Both the position numbers and the translations under genes were made by a program. Under the pieces are notes generated by a model. That model did no database searches. It saw only the letters and a list, made by a program, of their open reading frames with translations, and was not told where the DNA came from. From Streptomyces hygroscopicus subsp. hygroscopicus (GTDB lineage: Bacteria > Actinomycetota > Actinomycetes > Streptomycetales > Streptomycetaceae): a stretch of 64,000 nt of DNA. The first letter of the stretch is position 1, and every line of letters starts with the position of its first letter. Shown here one piece after another: positions 34,526-42,057 of this stretch. Location: positions 62,001-126,000 of the forward strand of contig NZ_BSSM01000012.1 of NCBI RefSeq assembly GCF_030269125.1, written 5' to 3'.

Positions 34526-34601
34526 AGGGGCGCGGGGGACCACGCGCGATGGATCACCTTGCCCCCTGAAGGGGCGGCGGACCACGCGCGGTGGATCTCA
34601 G
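34513..34601. repeat. Tandem 45-bp imperfect repeat forming two terminator-like hairpins
   Basis: Two copies (about 34513-34557 and 34558-34601) each hold a GCCCC-GGGGC hairpin (34516-34531 and 34561-34575) followed by ggaccacgcgcg and tggatc. The kinase stop codon lies in the first copy. They separate convergent genes and may terminate both. Confidence 0.7.
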
Positions 34602-35311
34602 TACCGGCTGATGTCCGTCACGCCGCCGGAGGTCCCCAGGGCGATGTGCGGCCCCTTCCCGGGCACCACCCACCGCAGGATCCGCCGCATGGCGTCCTCC
34701 GGCACCGACACACAGCCGGCCGTCGCGCCCTTGCCGTCGACGTGCAGGAAGATCCCGGCCCCCCGGTCCCGCACCGGCCGGTGGTAGTTGAACCCCACGA
34801 CGAGCCCGTACGCGTACTGCCCGCCGTACGCGCTCAAGTGCTCCGCCTCGGCCGCCCGGCAGTCCTCGGGCAGCGGGTCCGTCCACCGGTTGTACGACGA
34901 CGACGCGTTGTCCTGGCACCACCAGGAACTCTCCTTCACCGCCCGGTAGGAGATCCCCGTGCCGGCCGGCGCCGCCTTCGTCCCGAACCCGAACGGGAGG
35001 TCGTACAGCCCGGTCGGCGTCGTACGCGTGCCCTGCTTGCGCGAACCCCCCTCGACCAGCCCGTTCGCCCCGAACCGCGCCGGCGCGGAACCGGCTCGCG
35101 TCCACGCCCCGTTCCGCAGGTCCCACCAGGTGACCGTGCCCGTGGTGGACCTGCTGTCCGGCGCCTGCGCGGTGATCAGCTGGCTGCCGCCGCCGGTGTC
35201 CGCCATCCGCGCCGGCAGCGGGACCGGCGCCGGTCCGTGCGGGGCGGGCGCGGACCCGAGCAGGCCGAGCGCGGAGAGGGACACGAGGCTGGCGACGACA
35301 CCGGAGCGCAT
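34598..35311 (-). CDS. Secreted L,D-transpeptidase (YkuD) family protein
   Basis: Exported 237-aa protein with signal peptide (MRSGVVASLVSLSALGLLGSAPA) and a YkuD catalytic domain that forms 3-3 peptidoglycan cross-links or related peptide bonds. The active-site motif is IFLHVDGKGATAGCVSVPED, with catalytic Cys in AGCVS and His in HVD. Typical upstream motifs GTRTTPTGLYDL and YNRW are present. No peptidoglycan-binding domain is attached. It is convergent with the sensor kinase gene and starts just after the PPOX gene ends (3 bases), so the two may be co-transcribed. Confidence 0.9.
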   Translation of the reverse strand: MRSGVVASLVSLSALGLLGSAPAPHGPAPVPLPARMADTGGGSQLITAQAPDSRSTTGTVTWWDLRNGAWTRAGSAPARFGANGLVEGGSRKQGTRTTPTGLYDLPFGFGTKAAPAGTGISYRAVKESSWWCQDNASSSYNRWTDPLPEDCRAAEAEHLSAYGGQYAYGLVVGFNYHRPVRDRGAGIFLHVDGKGATAGCVSVPEDAMRRILRWVVPGKGPHIALGTSGGVTDISRY

Positions 35312-35313
35312 GC

Positions 35314-35901
35314 TCAGACGCTAGACGGGGGCAGCGGCAACGGCAGCCCGGGTAGTCCGTCCAGGCTCGTGGCGATGTACTCCTTCCCGGTGAAGTAGTC
35401 GTTCAGCGAGGCGTCGTCCTCGCGCGCGAAGCGCCGCTCGTGCAGATCGCGTTCGTCCTCGTACGCCATGAAGGGGACGGCGTACCCGCAGGTGTCCCGG
35501 ATCAGCTCGGCGTGCACCACGATGACGGCGCGCAGCCCGTGCGCCCGCGCCTCGATGTCCGGGAAGCGGGCGAGCAGCCCGGGGAAGCGCGGGTCGTCGC
35601 GGAAGACCGGCTCGCCCCGGCCGTGCACCCGCACGATGTTCGGCGGGCCCTGGAAGGCGCACCACATCAGGGTGATCCGCCCGTTCTCGCGCAGATGGGC
35701 GATGGTCTCCGCGTTGGACCCGGCGAAGTCCAGGTAGGCCACGGTGAGTTCGTCCAGCACGGCGAACGAGCCCTTGAGGCCCTTGGGGGAGAGGTTGACC
35801 CGGCCGTCGCCGGACAGCGGCGCGGTGGCGGTGAAGAAGAGGGGCTGCTCCTCGATGAACGTGCGGAGCCTGCCGTCGATGCGCTCGTAGGTCTTTCCCA
35901 T
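35314..35901 (-). CDS. Pyridoxamine 5'-phosphate oxidase family (PPOX) protein
   Basis: A 195-aa split-barrel flavin-binding-fold protein. The N-terminus FFTATAPLSGDGRVNLSPKG and LTVAYLDFAGSNAETIAHLRENGRITLMW are typical of PPOX/FMN-binding family members annotated as putative oxidoreductases that use FMN, haem or F420. The C-terminal half (CGYAVPFMAYEDERD) is of the type seen in actinobacterial homologues. It is not a PdxH orthologue, since the PLP-binding C-terminal motif of PdxH is absent. Substrate unknown. Confidence 0.87.
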   Translation of the reverse strand: MGKTYERIDGRLRTFIEEQPLFFTATAPLSGDGRVNLSPKGLKGSFAVLDELTVAYLDFAGSNAETIAHLRENGRITLMWCAFQGPPNIVRVHGRGEPVFRDDPRFPGLLARFPDIEARAHGLRAVIVVHAELIRDTCGYAVPFMAYEDERDLHERRFAREDDASLNDYFTGKEYIATSLDGLPGLPLPLPPSSV

Positions 35902-35967
35902 GTCCGCCGATTATCCCCGGAAGTCTTTCGACTGTCTAAGGATTCTGGTGTTCACCCGGAGGGGCGA

Positions 35968-36026
35968 TTGACGAATCATGCGGAGTTCTGCATACTCATG
36001 CATATCAGCGAATGCACTGTGAGGAG
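35968..36026 (+). promoter_or_regulatory. argG promoter with ARG-box-like sites
   Basis: TTGACG (35968-35973), 17-base spacer, CATACT (35991-35996), overlapped by TGCAT repeats (tgcatactcatgcatatc) like those before argC. Ribosome site gaggag at 36021-36026, six bases before the GTG start. Confidence 0.7.
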
Positions 36027-36032
36027 AAACCC

Positions 36033-37226
36033 GTGACCGAGCGCGTCGTACTCGCCTACTCAGGCGGTCTGGACACCTCCGTCGCCATCGGCTGGATCGC
36101 CGAGGAGACGGGCGCCGAGGTCATCGCCGTTGCGGTCGACGTCGGCCAGGGCGGCGAGGACCTGGACGTCATCCGCAAGCGCGCCCTCGCGTGCGGCGCG
36201 GTCGAGGCCGAGGTCGCCGACGCCAAGGACGAGTTCGCCGACGAGTACTGCCTCCCGGCGATCAAGGCCAACGCCCTGTACATGGACCGCTACCCGCTGG
36301 TCTCCGCCCTCTCCCGGCCGACGATCGTCAAGCACCTCGTCGCCGCCGCCCAGAAGCACGGCGCCACCACGGTCGCCCACGGCTGCACCGGCAAGGGCAA
36401 CGACCAGGTCCGCTTCGAGGCCGGCATCGTCGCCCTCGCCCCCGACCTGAAGTGCATCGCCCCGGTCCGCGACTACGCGATGACCCGCGACAAGGCGATC
36501 GCCTTCTGCGAGGCCAAGCAGCTCCCGATCGCCACCACCAAGAAGTCCCCGTACTCCATCGACCAGAACGTCTTCGGACGCGCCGTCGAGACGGGCTTCC
36601 TGGAGGACATCTGGAACGCCCCGATCGAGGACATCTACGAGTACACCTCCAACCCCGCCACCCCGCGCGAGGCCGACGAGGTCGTCATCTCCTTCAAGGA
36701 GGGCGTCCCGGTCGCGATCGACGGCAAGCCCGTCACCGTCCTCCAGGCCATCCAGCAGCTCAACGAGCGGGCGGGCGCCCAGGGCATCGGCCGGATCGAC
36801 ATGGTCGAGGACCGCCTCGTCGGCATCAAGTCCCGCGAGGTCTACGAGGCCCCCGGCGCCATCGCCCTGATCACCGCCCACCAGGAGCTGGAGAACGTCA
36901 CGGTCGAGCGCGAGCTGGCCCGCTACAAGCGCCAGGTCGAGCAGCGCTGGGGCGAGCTGGTCTACGACGGCCAGTGGTTCTCCCCGCTCAAGCGCGCCCT
37001 GGACGGCTTCGTCAACGAGGCCAACCAGCACGTGACCGGCGACATCCGGATGACCCTGCACGGCGGCCGCGCCGTCGTCACCGGCCGGCGCTCCGAGTCG
37101 TCGCTGTACGACTTCAACCTCGCCACCTACGACACCGGCGACACCTTCGACCAAGCGGCGGCCAAGGGCTTCATCGACATCTACAGCCTGTCGTCGAAGA
37201 TCGCCGCCAAGCGGGATCTCGCCTGA
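36033..37226 (+). CDS. argG: Argininosuccinate synthase
   Basis: ATP-dependent condensation of citrulline with aspartate, the penultimate arginine step. The 397-aa enzyme begins MTERVVLAYSGGLDTSVAIG, with the PP-loop SGGLDTS; other signatures include GCTGKGNDQVRFE and KKSPYSIDQNVFGRAVE. The GTG at 36033 is preferred over an upstream in-frame ATG because it has a good ribosome site and gives the family N-terminus. It is followed by argH after a hairpin, and preceded by a promoter with ARG-box-like sites. Confidence 0.97.
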   Translation: MTERVVLAYSGGLDTSVAIGWIAEETGAEVIAVAVDVGQGGEDLDVIRKRALACGAVEAEVADAKDEFADEYCLPAIKANALYMDRYPLVSALSRPTIVKHLVAAAQKHGATTVAHGCTGKGNDQVRFEAGIVALAPDLKCIAPVRDYAMTRDKAIAFCEAKQLPIATTKKSPYSIDQNVFGRAVETGFLEDIWNAPIEDIYEYTSNPATPREADEVVISFKEGVPVAIDGKPVTVLQAIQQLNERAGAQGIGRIDMVEDRLVGIKSREVYEAPGAIALITAHQELENVTVERELARYKRQVEQRWGELVYDGQWFSPLKRALDGFVNEANQHVTGDIRMTLHGGRAVVTGRRSESSLYDFNLATYDTGDTFDQAAAKGFIDIYSLSSKIAAKRDLA

Positions 37227-37277
37227 CCCCTGACGAGTGATCCCTCACGGGTTACCTCGCACGCATCAGCCTGACAG

Positions 37278-37309
37278 CCGCCTCCCCACCTGCAAGGGTG
37301 GGGAGGCGG
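37278..37309 (+). terminator. Hairpin between argG and argH
   Basis: CCGCCTCCCCACC-tgcaag-GGTGGGGAGGCGG, 13-bp perfect stem with a 6-base loop. It would stop or attenuate argG transcription before argH, so argH may have its own promoter or depend on read-through. Confidence 0.75.
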
Positions 37310-37341
37310 TCGCACAGAGACATCTTCCGAGGAGCAACGCA

Positions 37342-38775
37342 GTGAGCAGCAACAGCGGTGACGTACGGCTCTGGGGCGGCCGTTTCGCCGACGGTCCCGC
37401 CGAGGCCCTGGCGAAGCTGTCCGCTTCCGTCCACTTCGACTGGCGGCTCGCGCCGTACGACATCGCCGGCTCGCGTGCCCACGCGCGCGTGCTGCACCAG
37501 GCCGGGCTCCTCACCGAGGACGAGCTGACCCGCATGATCGCCGGGCTCGACCAGCTGGAGGCGGACGTCGCCGACGGCTCCTTCACCGGCACCATCGCCG
37601 ACGAGGACGTGCACACCGCCCTGGAGCGCGGCCTGCTGGAGCGCCTCGGTCCCGACCTGGGCGGCAAGCTCCGCGCCGGCCGTTCCCGCAACGACCAGGT
37701 GGCCACCCTTTTCCGGATGTACCTCAGGGACCACGCCCGGATCATCGGCGGCCTGGTCGCCGACCTCCAGGACGCCCTGATCGGCCTGGCGGAGGCCCAC
37801 CCGGACGTGGCGATGCCCGGCCGCACCCACCTCCAGCACGCCCAGCCGGTGCTCTTCGCCCACCACGTCCTCGCCCACGTCCAGTCCCTGTCCCGGGACG
37901 CGGAGCGGCTGCGGCAGTGGGACGAGCGCACGGCGGTCTCGCCGTACGGCTCGGGCGCCCTCGCGGGCTCCTCCCTGGGGCTGGACCCGGAGGCGGTCGC
38001 CAGGGACCTCGGCTTCGAGCACGGCAGCGCCGCCAACTCCATCGACGGCACCGCCTCCCGGGACTTCGTCGCCGAGTTCGCCTTCATCACCGCGATGATC
38101 GGCGTCAACCTCTCCCGGATCGCCGAGGAGATCATCATCTGGAACACGAAGGAGTTCTCCTTCGTCACCCTCCACGACGCCTTCTCCACCGGCTCCTCGA
38201 TCATGCCGCAGAAGAAGAACCCGGACATCGCGGAGCTGGCCCGGGGCAAGTCCGGCCGCCTGATCGGCAACCTGACCGGTCTCCTCGCCACGTTGAAGGC
38301 GCTTCCCCTCGCCTACAACCGTGACCTCCAGGAGGACAAGGAGCCGGTCTTCGACTCCTGCGACCAGCTGGAGATCCTGCTGCCCGCCTTCACCGGCATG
38401 ATGGCCACCCTCACCGTCCACCGCGAGCGCATGGAGGAACTGGCCCCGGCCGGCTTCTCCCTCGCCACCGACATCGCCGAGTGGCTGGTCCGCCAGGGCG
38501 TCCCCTTCCGCGTGGCCCACGAGGTCGCCGGCGAGTGCGTCAAGGTCGCCGAGTCCGAGGGCAAGGAACTGGACGAACTGACGGACGACCAGTTCGCCGG
38601 GATCTCCGCCCACCTCACCCCCGAGGTCCGCACGGTCCTCGACGTCCCGGGCGCCCTGGCCTCCCGCAGCGGACGCGGCGGCACGGCCCCGAGCGCGGTC
38701 GCCGTCCAACTGGCCGAGGTGAAGGCGGACGTGGCCCGGCAGCACGAATGGGCCAAGGCCAAGACGCCCCGCTGA
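37342..38775 (+). CDS. argH: Argininosuccinate lyase
   Basis: Last arginine enzyme: splits argininosuccinate into arginine and fumarate. The 477-aa protein starts at a GTG (SSNSGDVRLWGGRF) with gaggag eight bases upstream; a longer in-frame reading into the hairpin region is rejected. Superfamily signatures are AGRSRNDQVAT, the catalytic-His region GRTHLQHAQPVLF and the flexible-loop motif GSSIMPQKKNPDIAEL. It pairs functionally with argG just upstream. Confidence 0.97.
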   Translation: MSSNSGDVRLWGGRFADGPAEALAKLSASVHFDWRLAPYDIAGSRAHARVLHQAGLLTEDELTRMIAGLDQLEADVADGSFTGTIADEDVHTALERGLLERLGPDLGGKLRAGRSRNDQVATLFRMYLRDHARIIGGLVADLQDALIGLAEAHPDVAMPGRTHLQHAQPVLFAHHVLAHVQSLSRDAERLRQWDERTAVSPYGSGALAGSSLGLDPEAVARDLGFEHGSAANSIDGTASRDFVAEFAFITAMIGVNLSRIAEEIIIWNTKEFSFVTLHDAFSTGSSIMPQKKNPDIAELARGKSGRLIGNLTGLLATLKALPLAYNRDLQEDKEPVFDSCDQLEILLPAFTGMMATLTVHRERMEELAPAGFSLATDIAEWLVRQGVPFRVAHEVAGECVKVAESEGKELDELTDDQFAGISAHLTPEVRTVLDVPGALASRSGRGGTAPSAVAVQLAEVKADVARQHEWAKAKTPR

Positions 38776-38910
38776 GGGCGTGGGGATCTGCGGGACGAGT
38801 CACTCACCACCCGCACTCGCGCGACGACGCACGAGCCGAGCCCCTGGGCGAGGCACTCGCGGGTTACGTTGGTCGCACACCGTACCGGAGCCGACCGAAC
38901 GGAGCCCGCG

Positions 38911-39882
38911 ATGCCCTTCGCCCGCCTCGCGACCGCGACGACCCCCACCTGCCACATCGGCCTCGGCCTCGCCGCCGTCGGTCGCCCCGGCTACATCAAC
39001 CTGGGGCGCGACCGCGACCTCGGGGAGGCCCGCAGCGTCGACGCCCTCCGTACCCGCACCCACCAACTCCTCGACGCCGCCTACGCCCAGGGGGTCCGCT
39101 ACTTCGACGTCGCCCGCTCCTACGGCCGTTCCGAGGAGTTCCTCGCGGCATGGCTGGAGGCGAACCCCGGCATCGACGACGTGGTCGTGGGCAGCAAGTG
39201 GGGCTACACCTACACCGCCGACTGGTCCACCGACGCCGAGCGGCACGAGGTCAAGGACCACAGCCTGGCGACGTACGAGCGGCAGCGCGCCGAGACCGAC
39301 GCCCTGCTCGGCGAGCGGCTCGACCTCTACCAGATCCACTCGCTCACCCCGGACAGCCCGGCCCTCACCGACAAGGAGCTCCACGCGAGGCTCGCGGAGG
39401 CCGCCGCCGGGGGCCTGACCATCGGCTTCTCCACCAGCGGTCCGCAGCAGGCGGAGACCGTCCGCGCCGCCCTCGCCGTGACGGTCGACGGCGAACCCCT
39501 CTTCCGTACCGTCCAGTCGACGTACAACGTCCTGGAGCACTCGGCCGCCCCCGCCCTCGCCGAGGCCCACGACGCCGGCCTGACCGTGATCGTCAAGGAG
39601 GGCATGGCGAACGGCCGGCTCGCCGAGCCCAACGCCCCCGAGGCCCTGAGGTCGGTCGCCGCCGAGGCGGAACTCGGCTGCGACGCCGTCGCCCTCGCCT
39701 GGATCCTGCGCCGGCCCTGGGTGGGCGTCGTCCTCTCCGGCGCCGCGACCCTCACCCAGTTGGCCTCCAATCTGCACGCCCCCGCCGTCGACCTGGACGC
39801 GGACCTGATGACCCGCCTCGCCACGCTCACGGAGGACCCGCGCGTCTACTGGGAGCGGCGCGGCCGGCTGCCCTGGCACTGA
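38911..39882 (+). CDS. Aldo/keto reductase
   Basis: NADPH-dependent oxidoreductase with a TIM-barrel fold (323 aa). The catalytic tetrad is visible: Asp and Tyr in YFDVARSYGRSEE, Lys in VVGSKWGY and His in YQIHSLTPDS. The C-terminal cofactor region includes VVLSGAATLTQLASNL. The protein resembles pyridoxal-4-dehydrogenase/L-fucose-dehydrogenase-like AKRs, but the substrate is unknown. The start at 38911 follows ggag with an 8-base gap; no operon partners. Confidence 0.9.
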   Translation: MPFARLATATTPTCHIGLGLAAVGRPGYINLGRDRDLGEARSVDALRTRTHQLLDAAYAQGVRYFDVARSYGRSEEFLAAWLEANPGIDDVVVGSKWGYTYTADWSTDAERHEVKDHSLATYERQRAETDALLGERLDLYQIHSLTPDSPALTDKELHARLAEAAAGGLTIGFSTSGPQQAETVRAALAVTVDGEPLFRTVQSTYNVLEHSAAPALAEAHDAGLTVIVKEGMANGRLAEPNAPEALRSVAAEAELGCDAVALAWILRRPWVGVVLSGAATLTQLASNLHAPAVDLDADLMTRLATLTEDPRVYWERRGRLPWH

Positions 39883-39929
39883 CCGGACACCCACGCTGAC
39901 CAGCCATGATGAGTCACGCATGCCCATGA

Positions 39930-39960
39930 TGAGACATTCCTGTCTCACATGGGCTACTCT
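39930..39960 (+). promoter_or_regulatory. TetR-type operator and leaderless promoter
   Basis: Perfect inverted repeat TGAGACA-ttcc-TGTCTCA (39930-39947) just upstream of the -10 box TACTCT (39955-39960), which lies six bases before the ATG of the TetR gene. It is well placed for autorepression of the tetR-MFS operon. Confidence 0.75.
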
Positions 39961-39966
39961 TGTTTC

Positions 39967-40518
39967 ATGGCCCTGGACCGAGACCATGTGCTGCGCAGCG
40001 CCGCCGCCCTGCTGACCCGTAAATCCACCGCGACCATGGACGAGGTCGCCAAGGCGGCCGGGATCAGCCGGGCCACGCTGCACCGCCACTTCGCCGGGCG
40101 CGACGCGCTCGTACGGGCCCTGGAGGCGCTCGGCATCGCGGAGTGCGAGGCGGCGCTCGACCGGGCCCGCCCGGAGGAGGGGTCCGCGACCGACGCCGTC
40201 CGCAGGCTGGTCCGCGAGATCCAGCCGGCCGCGGGACTGCTCGCCTTCCTGTACGGCGAGAGCCAGCTGTGGGAGGGCGACCGGCAGAACGACGGCTGGC
40301 AGCGGCTCGACAGCCGGATCGGCGCGCTGTTCCAGCGCGGCCAGCGGGGCGGCGAGTTCCGCATCGACCTGACCCCCGTCTGGCTCACCGAGGCGCTGTA
40401 CGGCCTGACCGCCTCCTGCGCCTGGGCCACCCTGGACGGCCGCGTGGCCGCCCGAGACTTCCCGACCATGGTCGCCGAGCTGCTGCTCGGCGGCGCTCTA
40501 CGGAGAGAGGAACCATGA
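39967..40518 (+). CDS. TetR-family transcriptional repressor
   Basis: Repressor of 183 aa with an N-terminal helix-turn-helix (TMDEVAKAAGISRATLHRHFAGRDALVRA, in two parts around residues 20-50) and a ligand-binding C-terminal domain. Its stop overlaps the start of an MFS drug-exporter gene (ATGA), so it most likely controls the exporter and itself through the inverted repeat at 39930-39947. The mRNA appears leaderless; an ATG six codons upstream would place translation start before the promoter -10 box and is rejected. Confidence 0.92.
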   Translation: MALDRDHVLRSAAALLTRKSTATMDEVAKAAGISRATLHRHFAGRDALVRALEALGIAECEAALDRARPEEGSATDAVRRLVREIQPAAGLLAFLYGESQLWEGDRQNDGWQRLDSRIGALFQRGQRGGEFRIDLTPVWLTEALYGLTASCAWATLDGRVAARDFPTMVAELLLGGALRREEP

Positions 40519-42038
40519 CCAGCACCCTGCGGCCGGCGAGCGTGGCGGAGGTGGAGAAGCGTCCGGGCCGCTGGCTCGCGCTCTGCGTCCTCGTCCTGGC
40601 CGTGCTGCTGGTGGCCGTCGACGCCACCGTCCTCGGCCTGGCGACCCCCTTCATCAGCGAGGACCTCCACCCCTCCGGCATCCAGCTGCTGTGGATCGGT
40701 GACGTCTACTCCTTCGTCATCGCCGGCCTGCTGGTCTCCATGGGCAGCCTCGGCGACCGCGTCGGCCGCAAGCGGATCCTGCTCTGCGGCGCCACCGCGT
40801 TCGGCGCGATATCCGTGCTCAACGCCTACGCGACGACACCCGAGACGATGATCCTGGCGCGGGCGCTGCTCGGTGTCGCGGGCGCGACCCTGATGCCCGC
40901 CACCCTCGCCCTCATCCGCAACCTCTTCCACGACGCGCGCGAGCGCAGCCTCGCGGTCGGCATCTGGGGCGCCACGGCCTCCGCCGGCACGGCGGTCGGT
41001 CCCATCGCGGGCGGCTTCCTGCTGGAGCACTTCTGGTGGGGCTCGGTCTTCCTGATCAACCTGCCGGTGATGGCGGTCCTCGTCCTGGTCGGCGTCCGCA
41101 CCCTGCCCGAGTCCCGCAACCCGGACCCCGGTCCCTGGGACCTGCCCAGCGTGCTGCTGTCGCTCGTCGGCATGATCGGCGTGGTGTACGCCGTCAAGGA
41201 GACGGCCGCCCACGGCGTCTCCGGGTCCACGCTCGCCGTCGGTCTGCTGGGCGCCGCCGCCCTGTACGGCTTCGTCCGCCGCCAACTGACCATGCCCGTC
41301 CCGCTGCTGGACATGCGGCTGTTCCGCAACCGCGGCTTCGGTGGCGCGGTGCTCGCCGACCTGCTGACCGTGCTCGGCATGTCCGGCCTGGTGTTCTTCC
41401 TCTCCCAGTACCTCCAGCTCGTCCAGGCGAGGCGGCCGTTCGAGGCGGGCCTCGCCGAACTGCCCGCCGCCGTCGGCGCGGTGGTGGCCGGACTGGTCGC
41501 GGGCAGCGCGGCCCGCCGCTTCTCGGTCCGCTCGGTGGTCTCGACCGGACTCGCCGCGGTCGGCCTGTCCCTGGCCGCGCTGACCTCCCTCGGCCAGACC
41601 ACGGGCTACCCGGTGCTCGGGGCCGCCCTGCTGGTCGTGGGCGTCGGCGCGGGCCTGTCCTTCACGGTCACCGCCGATGTCATCCTCTCCAGCGTCCCCA
41701 AGGAGCAGGCCGGAGCCGCCTCCGCGGTCTCCGAGACGGCCTACGAGCTGGGCGCCGCCCTGGGCATCGCACTCCTCGGCTCCATAGTGACCGCCGTCTA
41801 CAGCACCTTCCCCGCCCCGCCGCACACCCCACCGGGCGCCCACGACTCCCTGGGCGCGGCGGTGGAGACGGCGTCCCGCATGGCCCCGGCGCCTGCCGAG
41901 TCCCTGCTCGACGCGGCCCGCGACTCCTTCGTCCACGGCCTCCACCTGGCCTCGGGGGCGGGCGCGGCGGTCCTGCTGGGCACGGCGGTGGCGGCGTGGT
42001 TCCTGCTGAAGGGCCAGAAGCTGGAGAACGCGGACTGA
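40515..42038 (+). CDS. DHA2-type MFS multidrug exporter
   Basis: Proton-driven exporter of 507 aa with 14 predicted helices, related to SmvA/QacA/LfrA-type quaternary-ammonium and dye pumps. Motif A is GDRVGRKRILL after helix 2, motif D-like LLVAVDATVLGLATPFI in helix 1 (the Asp is typical of QacA-like pumps), and antiporter motif C-like GATASAGTAVGPIAGG in helix 5. The gene is translationally coupled to the TetR gene. Substrates cannot be deduced. Confidence 0.92.
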   Translation: MTSTLRPASVAEVEKRPGRWLALCVLVLAVLLVAVDATVLGLATPFISEDLHPSGIQLLWIGDVYSFVIAGLLVSMGSLGDRVGRKRILLCGATAFGAISVLNAYATTPETMILARALLGVAGATLMPATLALIRNLFHDARERSLAVGIWGATASAGTAVGPIAGGFLLEHFWWGSVFLINLPVMAVLVLVGVRTLPESRNPDPGPWDLPSVLLSLVGMIGVVYAVKETAAHGVSGSTLAVGLLGAAALYGFVRRQLTMPVPLLDMRLFRNRGFGGAVLADLLTVLGMSGLVFFLSQYLQLVQARRPFEAGLAELPAAVGAVVAGLVAGSAARRFSVRSVVSTGLAAVGLSLAALTSLGQTTGYPVLGAALLVVGVGAGLSFTVTADVILSSVPKEQAGAASAVSETAYELGAALGIALLGSIVTAVYSTFPAPPHTPPGAHDSLGAAVETASRMAPAPAESLLDAARDSFVHGLHLASGAGAAVLLGTAVAAWFLLKGQKLENAD

Positions 42039-42057
42039 CCCGGCGCCCGGCGGCCTC

